From positions 1-17,050 of the forward strand of contig CAJMQV010000026.1 in the NCBI GenBank assembly GCA_905215575.1: 17,050 nt of DNA. Direction: 5' to 3'. The notes below the pieces were generated by a model. The model had not been told where the DNA came from. It made no database searches and saw only the letters and a list, made by a program, of their open reading frames with translations. Source of the DNA: an uncultured bacterium (GTDB lineage: Bacteria > Bacteroidota > Bacteroidia > Bacteroidales > Bacteroidaceae). Made by a program: the position numbers and the translations under genes. Positions 1 to 6,576 of this stretch are shown here, one piece after another (position 1 is the first letter of the stretch; each line of letters starts with the position of its first letter).

Positions 1-1
1 C

Positions 2-997
2 ACTTATCAGCAAATAACCGGCAAAAGGATATATCCGGATATAGACGGACGCTTTGAGGACCCGGTGGTCTGGAAAGACAGTCTGCAATATCATCTCATC
101 GTCAATGACTGGCTCGGACGTATTGCCTTTTACCAGCGTTCAAAAGATGGCATACATTGGGTAACCGAACAGGGCGAAGCTTATATGCCGGGTGTTTCTT
201 TTCATAAGAATGGTGAGGTGGAAGAATGGTTCAAATACGAACGCGCCAAAGTGTTTCAGGACAGTCTCGGACGGGCTGTACAAATGAATTTTGCGGTTAT
301 TGATACCATAAAGTGGGACGATTTGCCGGGTGACCGTCATTCCTCAAAAAACATTTGTATTCCTTTGAACAAGGGACTGTCGCTGGCAGTTCTGAATGAA
401 AAGCCGATTACCGCTTCTACCAAACGCATTGAACTTTGCATAAAAGCAGAACCGGGCTTTAATCCTCAGTCTGATGTGGACATCAACTCTCTTCGTTTCG
501 GATCATACCAGGAAGTGAATTTCGGAAAAGGCTGCAAAGCGGTGAAGACACGTAATCAGGGAGATGATCTGATTGTGGTGTTTGACGGCAGGGGAAGCGG
601 CATTACTTCCGAGGAATTTGCCCCAAAACTGATTGGCCGCAAAAAGAACGGCGAGTTGTTGTATGGTTATGCTTCTCTTCCTTACGTGGATTATTCTCCG
701 GCTATCCTCTCTGCCCGTTGTCCGGTTTATGATGCCCAGCAGAATGTCTTGAAGGTAAAGGTTGCCAATTTCGGCCTTTCTGCCTCCGAACCGGCGGATG
801 TAGAAATAAAATGTTCCGGAAAAACGGTTGCAATAGGGCGAGTTGCCGTCTTGCAGCCTTACGAAGAAAAGGAACTTCCTCTGACTGTTTCTTCGTTTTC
901 TGACTCAAAACCAACTGAATATGAGGTGGTGTTGTCTTGTCAAGGTAAAGAATTGGAACGTATTTCATTTAAAGTGTCTAGTACTGATAAAAAATAA
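2..997 (+). CDS. Five-bladed beta-propeller glycosidase-like protein, 3' part (5' end outside window)
   Basis: The reading frame is open to the left edge, so the start is missing; 331 residues are visible before TAA. A GTG at 65 is internal and not a credible start. Visible residues 1-130 look like the last blades of a GH43/GH130-like propeller: 'RFEDPVVWKD' (about 17-26) carries an acidic EDP motif, followed by 'RSKDGIHW' and 'FKYERAKVFQD'. The same order (EDxxxF, SKDG, ERPxV) occurs in the next gene, so the two are paralogs. Residues about 155-225 contain 'DVDINSLRFG' and 'GSGITSEEFAPKLIG', a compact module I cannot name. Residues about 235-325 ('VLKVKVANFG' onward) resemble a CARDB-like beta-sandwich. 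It lies 5 bases before the next gene, in one operon. A secreted or periplasmic glycosidase is likely by context; substrate and exact GH family are not clear from sequence alone. Confidence 0.75.
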   Translation, partial: TYQQITGKRIYPDIDGRFEDPVVWKDSLQYHLIVNDWLGRIAFYQRSKDGIHWVTEQGEAYMPGVSFHKNGEVEEWFKYERAKVFQDSLGRAVQMNFAVIDTIKWDDLPGDRHSSKNICIPLNKGLSLAVLNEKPITASTKRIELCIKAEPGFNPQSDVDINSLRFGSYQEVNFGKGCKAVKTRNQGDDLIVVFDGRGSGITSEEFAPKLIGRKKNGELLYGYASLPYVDYSPAILSARCPVYDAQQNVLKVKVANFGLSASEPADVEIKCSGKTVAIGRVAVLQPYEEKELPLTVSSFSDSKPTEYEVVLSCQGKELERISFKVSSTDKK

Positions 998-1002
998 TAA
1001 TT

Positions 1003-2145
1003 ATGAAACGGAATATGATTCGTACAAGTGCCTTTGGGGCATGTCTGTGGCTTTGCTGTTCTTCTCTATCGGCTCAAACAAACCGATTACCATCGGCAGA
1101 AGGGAAGGAGTTGAAAATCCCTTATGCCGAGATGGCTCTTACGGCAGAACTGCTGGGGCCTGTTGTTGATGAGCCGGAATGGTATGTATGGTGCTTTTCT
1201 CCTTTAATGACCGAAGACGGCAAGGTGCATGCACTTGTCAGTCGCTGGCCGGCTGCGGAAGGTATGGAAGGATGGTCGGAAAAGAATGCGGAAATAGCTC
1301 ATTATGTGGCCGACCGTCCGGAAGGACCGTTTAAGTATGTTCGTACCGTCTTGAATTCTGAAAGTTTTCCGGACAAAAAGACGATGATGGCTCCGAGCAA
1401 TCCGCGTCTGGAATATGTTGATGGGAAATATATCTGTCTGTTTATCTGTCAGGATCCCAGTTTTCCGGTAAAATGTGGCAATCAGCGGGTGTGTATGATG
1501 GTGGCCGATGATATAAACGGTCCCTGGAGATTTGCGGGAGAGAACAATGGAATTATGGTCAGCGCCTCAAAAAATCCGGAACATTGGACCTATCAGGCTG
1601 CTATCGGAGCTGATAATCCGGCCTTTCTGAAGATAGGAAAGAAATATTATATTTATTATAAATGCGGAACTCCGAAACAGCTGGATGCCAAGTACGGTTA
1701 TGCGGTTTCCGATAAATTGGAAGGTCCCTACACGCTTTGCGACGCTCCGATTACCGACAATGTGTCTTATATCGAAGATGCGCAGGCTTTTCGGGTAGGA
1801 AAGCAAAACTATTTGTTGACTACAGACAATTTCGGAAATAATTCCGGTGTCTTTGGAAATCTTATTTTATGGAAATCCAAGGACGGACGTTCTTTTTCGC
1901 TCAAAGATGCAAAAATTGCGTTGGGAACATTGTTTGATTATTGGGGAACTCCCGAAGAAGAGAAGCGGCTGAAGGAAGACAGCAGGGTGTTTTTCCGTTC
2001 TCATTCCGGAAAACTGGAGCGACCTGCAGTATTGAAAGTCCATGGAGTACCGCAATATCTTTATGGTGCTGGCGGAGCCAATCTCCGGGGAGGAAGTGTG
2101 TCTGAAACCTATGTCTTTAAAATCAATTGGAATAAAGGTAAATGA
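1003..2145 (+). CDS. Secreted five-bladed beta-propeller glycosidase-like protein (GH43/GH32/GH117-type fold)
   Basis: The product has 380 residues. Residues 1-25 form a signal peptide (basic start, hydrophobic stretch with several Cys, cleavage near SLSA-Q). The rest shows five blade-like repeats, each with an aromatic/acidic strand and a 'DGK'-like turn: 'WCFSPLMTEDGKVHALVSRWP' region at 63-83, 'APSNPRLEYVDGKY' at 130-143, 'GADNPAFLKIGKKYY' at 202-216, 'YIEDAQAFRVGKQNY' at 256-270, and 'KLERPAVLKVHG' at 337-348. This pattern fits the five-bladed propeller of clans holding GH43, GH32 and GH117. Conserved acids in these blades (for example E258/D259) are candidate catalytic residues, by analogy only. 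The ATG at 1003 is favoured because it gives a good signal peptide; an in-frame ATG at 1015 is possible. It sits between its paralog and the GH97 gene, which starts 17 bases downstream. Exact family and substrate are uncertain. Confidence 0.82.
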   Translation: MKRNMIRTSAFGACLWLCCSSLSAQTNRLPSAEGKELKIPYAEMALTAELLGPVVDEPEWYVWCFSPLMTEDGKVHALVSRWPAAEGMEGWSEKNAEIAHYVADRPEGPFKYVRTVLNSESFPDKKTMMAPSNPRLEYVDGKYICLFICQDPSFPVKCGNQRVCMMVADDINGPWRFAGENNGIMVSASKNPEHWTYQAAIGADNPAFLKIGKKYYIYYKCGTPKQLDAKYGYAVSDKLEGPYTLCDAPITDNVSYIEDAQAFRVGKQNYLLTTDNFGNNSGVFGNLILWKSKDGRSFSLKDAKIALGTLFDYWGTPEEEKRLKEDSRVFFRSHSGKLERPAVLKVHGVPQYLYGAGGANLRGGSVSETYVFKINWNKGK

Positions 2146-2162
2146 AGAAATTCTTATAAGAT

Positions 2163-4148
2163 ATGGAAATGAAAAGAATTTTTGGGCTTTCTCTATGCGC
2201 ATTGTGTCTAGGAACGACCGTTTGGGCCGGAGATTATGTGTTGACTTCACCGGGAAAGACACTGAAAGTAAATGTAAATGTCGGAAATACAGTTTCGTAT
2301 AGTGTTTTTCATCAGGACAAGATGCTGATGAAAAATAATGAACTGGCTCTTGAATTGGAGAATAAGGTGCTTGGAGAGGATGCTGCTGTAAAACGGGTGT
2401 CCCAGAATCACCGTAAGGAGCGGATACCGGCATTCTATTACAGATGTGCTGATTTTGATACAGAATACAATGAGATGAAAATCTCTTTTAAGGGTGGTTA
2501 TTCGTTGATATTCCGGGCTTATAATGAAGGTATCGCCTATCGTTGGGATACGGATTTTAAAGACAGTATTCTGGTAAGGAATGAAAAGGCCGAGTTTAAC
2601 TTCCCGGAGAACTATAAAGCCTATTTGCCTTATACCACCAATCCGAAAGGCGATCAGTATGCCATGGCTTTTCAGAATATCTATACTCATACTTCACTGG
2701 ACGAGGCTGACCATAAGACGGTGGCATTCCTTCCGGTAACGGTAGACTGCGGTCAGGGACTGAAAGTGACGTTGCTGGAGTCGGATTTGAAGAGTTATCC
2801 GGGCATGTTTGTCCGCACTTGTGAAGGGGAGTATTCGTTGAATGGCGTGTTTGCCGAATATCCTTCGGAAATGGGTGTTCGTGGTCCGCGAGCCATGACG
2901 TATGTAAAGAACCGTCATGACTACATTGCTAAAACGGAAGGAGCCCGTTCTTATCCCTGGAGAATTATGGCCATTACGGAGCGTGATGAAGAGATGCCGG
3001 TGAATAATCTGGTATATGCTCTGGCCGAACCAAGCCGGATACAGGATCTTTCGTGGATTCAGGGAGGAAAAGTTGCCTGGGACTGGTGGAACGACTGGGG
3101 ATTGAGCGGTGTGGACTTCAAGGCCGGCATCAATATGGATACCTATAAGCATTATATTGATTTTGCGGCTGAGAATCATTTGGAATTTGTGATTCTGGAC
3201 GAGGGTTGGTATCATCCCGGTAAAGGGGATATGCTGACAGTCATTCTGGAACTGGATTTGCCGGCCTTGGTGGAGTATGGTCGCTCGAAAGGGGTAAAGC
3301 TGATCCTATGGACTGTGTTCAACGTGTTGGATAAACAGCTGGAAGAAGCCTGCAAGAAATACTCGGCTATGGGAATCAGCGGTTTTAAAGTGGACTTTCT
3401 GGATCGGGATGATCAGACAGGAGTGGAAATGCTTTATCGGATCGCGGAAACCACGGCTAAATACCATCTGACTCTGGATTTGCATGGTTTTTATAAACCG
3501 ACGGGAATAAACCGCACGTTTCCGAATATCATTAATATAGAATCCGTGTTCGGAATGGAGGAAATGAAGTGGAGCACTGTGGATAAGGATATGATGGAAT
3601 ATGATGTGACCATGCCATATATTCGTATGATGGCCGGTTTGCTGGACTATCAGCCGGGGGCTATGCGCAATGCAAGCAAAAAGGATTTCAGACCGATCTA
3701 TTACAATCCAATGAGTCAGGGTACAAGATGCCATCAGCTGGCAGCCTATATCGTGCATGATTCTCCTTTGACGATGCTGTCGGATAATCCCGAGGCTTAC
3801 CGCAAGGAAAGAGAATGTCTGGATTTTATTGCTTCCATCCCGAATATAGGTATTGAGGAAACCAAAATACTGCAAGGTCAGTTAGGCGAATATATTGTGG
3901 TAGCCCGCAGAATTGGACAGAATTGGTATATCGGAGGCATGACAGACTGGAATGCACGTACGATAGAATTGGATTTGTCTTTCTTACCGCACGGACAATA
4001 CCAGTCCGTATTGTTTTCGGATGGTGTGAACGCAGCCAAGCAGGCCGCAGATTATAAGCGCTCGGAGCAGACTTTAAACAAAAACCAGAAGGTAAAGATA
4101 AACATGGCTCCCGGAGGCGGTTTTGCAATGTCTTTAAAGTGCAAATAG
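2163..4148 (+). CDS. GH97 retaining glycoside hydrolase, probable alpha-galactosidase
   Basis: The product has 661 residues, the usual size for GH97. It has a signal peptide (cleavage near residue 23, after VWAG or VWA), an N-terminal beta-sandwich (about 25-290) and a catalytic TIM barrel from about 300, followed by a short C-terminal beta domain (about 570-661). GH97 hallmarks are 'WDWWNDWG' (306-313), 'LDEGWY' (345-350), 'KVDFLDRDDQ' (409-418), 'HGFYKPTG' (441-448) and 'GMEEMKW' (464-470). In GH97 an Asp in the 'KVDF' strand is the nucleophile of retaining members such as the Bacteroides alpha-galactosidase BtGH97b, while inverting SusB-type alpha-glucosidases lack it. Here that residue is D411, with E466 as likely acid/base, so a retaining alpha-galactosidase type is expected. 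Substrate is inferred, not shown. The start at 2163 has an alternative in-frame ATG at 2169. Co-transcribed with flanking genes (gaps of 17 and 18 bases). Confidence 0.9.
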   Translation: MEMKRIFGLSLCALCLGTTVWAGDYVLTSPGKTLKVNVNVGNTVSYSVFHQDKMLMKNNELALELENKVLGEDAAVKRVSQNHRKERIPAFYYRCADFDTEYNEMKISFKGGYSLIFRAYNEGIAYRWDTDFKDSILVRNEKAEFNFPENYKAYLPYTTNPKGDQYAMAFQNIYTHTSLDEADHKTVAFLPVTVDCGQGLKVTLLESDLKSYPGMFVRTCEGEYSLNGVFAEYPSEMGVRGPRAMTYVKNRHDYIAKTEGARSYPWRIMAITERDEEMPVNNLVYALAEPSRIQDLSWIQGGKVAWDWWNDWGLSGVDFKAGINMDTYKHYIDFAAENHLEFVILDEGWYHPGKGDMLTVILELDLPALVEYGRSKGVKLILWTVFNVLDKQLEEACKKYSAMGISGFKVDFLDRDDQTGVEMLYRIAETTAKYHLTLDLHGFYKPTGINRTFPNIINIESVFGMEEMKWSTVDKDMMEYDVTMPYIRMMAGLLDYQPGAMRNASKKDFRPIYYNPMSQGTRCHQLAAYIVHDSPLTMLSDNPEAYRKERECLDFIASIPNIGIEETKILQGQLGEYIVVARRIGQNWYIGGMTDWNARTIELDLSFLPHGQYQSVLFSDGVNAAKQAADYKRSEQTLNKNQKVKINMAPGGGFAMSLKCK

Positions 4149-4166
4149 AAATATTAAAATTGTACT

Positions 4167-5528
4167 ATGGAGAAACGGAATTTTAAGATAGACAGTCGTT
4201 TGTTGTCTTTATTGGTTTTGTTGTTTGCCGGTTTCCTGCAAATTTCGGGCGATGAAAAGAAAATTCTGGTTCCGGCAAACCAGATGAAGGAACATTCGTT
4301 TGGGAAGCCGGATGGTAAGTTTTCTCAGGAATACAAGGCCGAGTCCGAGAATCTGGTTTTGTTCTGGGAACGCTCTTTTGGAAAGGATCCGGCAAACTAT
4401 AAGGACCCTTCAAAGCGTTTTTATCCCGATGAAATTCTGGCAGAAGGAGAACGGTTCTATAAGTATTATGCCGATAAACTGAAGTTCGTCCATAAAAAGT
4501 CATTTGCCCACCAGTATAAGATGATTATCTGGATGTTTAATGATGAACAGACAACGGCTTATGGATGGGGTGATGAAGGAGTGGGGATGATGTGGATGCG
4601 TCCTTGCCGTACGAACTCCTATCCATACTGTGCGCTGGCCCATGAAATGGGACATTCTTTTCAATATATGGTGGGAGCAGACGGAGCCAGAAGCTTTGAC
4701 AGCAGTCCTTTGGTGGAGTATTCCTCCCAGTGGATGCTGTGGCAGGTTTATCCAGACTGGGTGACTATTGAGAAATATCATCTGGATGCCTATATGGAAC
4801 AGACACATTATTCTTTGTTTCACGAAACCAACATGTATCATGCTCCTCAATTTATGGAATACTGGTCTGCCAAACATGGCAAAGAGATCATCAGCCGTAT
4901 CTGGAAGGAAGCGACCGGAAATGAAGATCCGATCAGTACTTATAAGCGTATCACAGGGATGGATCAGGAAGAGTTCAATGATGAGATTTATGATGCTGCT
5001 GCGCACTTTATAACGTGGGATTTGCCCCGAATAAAGGAAGCGTGCAGCAGTTATGCCAATGAACATACCTGTAAACTGGAAAAGCAGCCTGATGGTTGGT
5101 TGCGAAGCGCCAAAAGCCGCTGCCCTCAGAATTATGGATATAATGCAATCCGGCTAAGAGTTCCGAAACCAGGCACCAGGGTGGAATTGGATTTCATGGG
5201 CTTGGCCGGTGAAGCACCTTTTCATGCCGTAGACAAAGCCAATGCAGGGTGGCGGTATGGTTTTGTGGCAGTAACAACCGACGGAAAGCGCGTTTATGGA
5301 GAAGCCCATAAAGGAGTGAACGGTAAGAATGCAACGGTTGTCTTTACGGTTCCTCAAAAAACACAGTTCCTTTGGCTGGTGGTTACCGGAGCGCCCGTGA
5401 AGCATACCGAGGTTTATAAAACATGGCAGGAACTGGCAAAGGAAAAAGGTAAGGAGGCGGAGTGGCCTTATCAGATCAAATTGAGAAACACAGAAGTGCA
5501 CTATTCTGTGATCAATGCCAAAAAGTAG
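4167..5528 (+). CDS. Secreted HExxH protein, putative zinc metallopeptidase-like (possibly DUF6055-related)
   Basis: The product has 453 residues. Residues 1-27 form a signal peptide or N-terminal anchor (charged start, then a Leu/Phe-rich core). Residues about 60-300 form a mainly helical region with 'AHEMGHSFQ': H159, E160 and H163 give a classical HExxH zinc motif. E184, in 'PLVEYSSQW', lies 21 residues after H163, the spacing seen in gluzincin peptidases where a downstream Glu is the third ligand. 'GVGMMWMRP' precedes it, like the edge strand of such folds. Residues about 310-450 look like a beta-sandwich, with 'RLRVPKPGTRVELDF' at its start. I recall similar HExxH proteins of Bacteroidota classed as DUF6055, but cannot confirm the match. 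It is the last gene of the operon, followed by a strong terminator. Its job beside glycosidases is unclear: it might act on a glycoprotein backbone, or the fold may bind carbohydrate without peptidase activity. Confidence 0.8.
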   Translation: MEKRNFKIDSRLLSLLVLLFAGFLQISGDEKKILVPANQMKEHSFGKPDGKFSQEYKAESENLVLFWERSFGKDPANYKDPSKRFYPDEILAEGERFYKYYADKLKFVHKKSFAHQYKMIIWMFNDEQTTAYGWGDEGVGMMWMRPCRTNSYPYCALAHEMGHSFQYMVGADGARSFDSSPLVEYSSQWMLWQVYPDWVTIEKYHLDAYMEQTHYSLFHETNMYHAPQFMEYWSAKHGKEIISRIWKEATGNEDPISTYKRITGMDQEEFNDEIYDAAAHFITWDLPRIKEACSSYANEHTCKLEKQPDGWLRSAKSRCPQNYGYNAIRLRVPKPGTRVELDFMGLAGEAPFHAVDKANAGWRYGFVAVTTDGKRVYGEAHKGVNGKNATVVFTVPQKTQFLWLVVTGAPVKHTEVYKTWQELAKEKGKEAEWPYQIKLRNTEVHYSVINAKK

Positions 5529-5530
5529 AG

Positions 5531-5577
5531 AATCAGTCTGCAAGTCGTTCGGATAATGACTTGCAGACTGATTTTTT
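5531..5577. terminator. Bidirectional intrinsic terminator between convergent genes
   Basis: A perfect 16-bp inverted repeat (arms 5531-5546 and 5558-5573, 11-base loop) ends in a run of six T on the plus strand (5572-5577). On the minus strand the arm starts with AATC and is followed by CTCTACTTTTT, a later T run. It lies between the HExxH gene stop (5528) and the AraC-type gene stop (5586), so it can end both transcripts, most efficiently the plus-strand operon. Confidence 0.9.
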
Positions 5578-5585
5578 AATACGGT

Positions 5586-6458
5586 CTACAGTAAAAATAT
5601 TTTCTTGAGATATTCTTTGGGAGAACATCCGGTGATTTTCTTGAACTGATGATTGAAATGCGAAATGCTGTTATAGCCACAGTCGTAGGCAATTTCACAG
5701 ATGCTGATATGTCGGTTCTGCAACAGTTTGGTGGCATAAGAAATCCGGATTTCAGCCAGATAGTCAAAAATGCTGCGACCGGTATTGGCCTTGTAATACC
5801 GGCATACCGAACTCGGGTTCATGTGTACCAGATCGGCAATGTCCGATAAACTGATGTTGTGCTGGTAATGCTGCATCAGGTATTGATGGATATTTTTGAT
5901 ACAGGGATCATTCTGTTTGGAAATCCCCGAAACATATTCTTCGGAGTTCAGACAGATATAATCCACTTCATCGGCCAGTTTGTATAGCAGGATGCAGAAG
6001 TTCATCCACTTCTCAAAACCGGTTTGATGAATCAGTTGGCGAAACTTTTCCTGGACTTCCTTCAGTTTGTCGCCACGAAACAGAAGTCCTTTGCTGGACT
6101 CATGCAATAAATGATGAATAGGCTTGATTTCTGCGATCTGATTCTGGTAGTCCGGAAGTATGGCATCGTCAAACTGACAGTATACGGAGTGTGACAATAA
6201 GGTGGTGCCCGGTTTGTAATAGCATTCCGAACTGAGCCACAGGTGTGTAAGATTCGGACCTACCAGCAACATATCCCCCTGTTCGAGCGGTTTGCTGAAG
6301 TTGCCTACGAACATGGTTCCGGTGCCCTCTTCAAAAAGAATCAGTTCATATTCGGGATGGATATGGAGCGGAGCGGCAAAAAACGGGTTGTAATAATCAA
6401 TTACAGTGAAGGATGCGTCTTTATTTTTGGTGACTTTCTCGTAGGTTATTTTAGGCAT
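5586..6458 (-). CDS. AraC-family transcriptional regulator with cupin-like N-terminal domain
   Basis: The product has 290 residues, typical for the family, with no signal peptide or membrane segment, so it is cytoplasmic. Residues about 20-90 form a cupin-like ligand-binding domain ('LHIHPEYELILFEEGTG', then 'LEQGDMLLVGPNLTHLW'). Residues about 185-290 hold the two helix-turn-helix units of AraC/XylS proteins: 'ISLSDIADLVHMNPSSVCRY' (202-221) and 'ISICEIAYDCGYNSISHF' (251-268), followed by the family signature 'FNHQFKKITGCSPKEY' (268-283). It is transcribed away from the GH2 operon and toward the HExxH operon. This is a free AraC-type regulator, not a hybrid two-component system or a SusR-type membrane sensor. 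By position it is the best local candidate to sense a sugar and control the GH2 genes; that link is inference. The ATG at 6458 gives the expected N-terminus of the cupin domain. Confidence 0.95.
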   Translation of the reverse strand: MPKITYEKVTKNKDASFTVIDYYNPFFAAPLHIHPEYELILFEEGTGTMFVGNFSKPLEQGDMLLVGPNLTHLWLSSECYYKPGTTLLSHSVYCQFDDAILPDYQNQIAEIKPIHHLLHESSKGLLFRGDKLKEVQEKFRQLIHQTGFEKWMNFCILLYKLADEVDYICLNSEEYVSGISKQNDPCIKNIHQYLMQHYQHNISLSDIADLVHMNPSSVCRYYKANTGRSIFDYLAEIRISYATKLLQNRHISICEIAYDCGYNSISHFNHQFKKITGCSPKEYLKKIFLL

Positions 6459-6506
6459 GGTATGGATCTTGTTTTTGTATTATTTGTTTTGTCTTAGGTC
6501 GTGATG

Positions 6507-6514
6507 CAAATATA
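6507..6514 (-). promoter_or_regulatory. Candidate -7 box for the AraC-type gene
   Basis: The minus strand reads TATATTTG, a full match to the Bacteroides -7 consensus TAnnTTTG. It would start transcription near 6500, giving a leader of about 40 bases before the regulator start at 6458. No good TTG/TTTG -33 element is present at the usual 19-21 base spacing; a TTTG lies 13 bases away (6528-6531), which is too close. Such a -7 match alone is weak evidence. Confidence 0.4.
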
Positions 6515-6562
6515 CAACAAGTTTCTGCAAAAAAAGTTCATTCTTTATTCTTTATAGCTTAT

Positions 6563-6570
6563 TATTTTTG
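6563..6570 (+). promoter_or_regulatory. Candidate -7 box for the GH2 operon
   Basis: The plus strand reads TATTTTTG, a full TAnnTTTG match. If used, transcription would start at about 6574-6578, right at the ATG at 6577. No convincing -33 TTG element lies 19-21 bases upstream, which would fit a promoter that needs an activator, or the match may be chance in AT-rich DNA. The same octamer precedes the GH35 gene at 13566-13573. Confidence 0.4.
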
Positions 6571-6576
6571 CAAAAA

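Larger units (their letters stand above)
6505..6574. promoter_or_regulatory. Candidate operator: three TGCAAA direct repeats in the divergent intergenic region
   Basis: TGCAAA occurs at 6505-6510, 6526-6531 and 6569-6574. The first two start 21 bases apart, two helical turns, the spacing at which AraC-type proteins often bind tandem half-sites. The third is 43 bases further, about four turns, and is embedded in a perfect 12-bp palindrome (TTTTTGCAAAAA, 6565-6576). The first and third overlap the two candidate -7 boxes, both of which read TAnnTTTGCA, so part of the repetition may just reflect promoter sequence. No binding evidence exists here. Confidence 0.3.

Noticed and set aside
6568..6576. 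TTG as start of the first GH2 gene
   Set aside because: It lies inside a full-match -7 box and adds only three residues before an ATG; ATG 6577 or 6586 both give a normal signal peptide.
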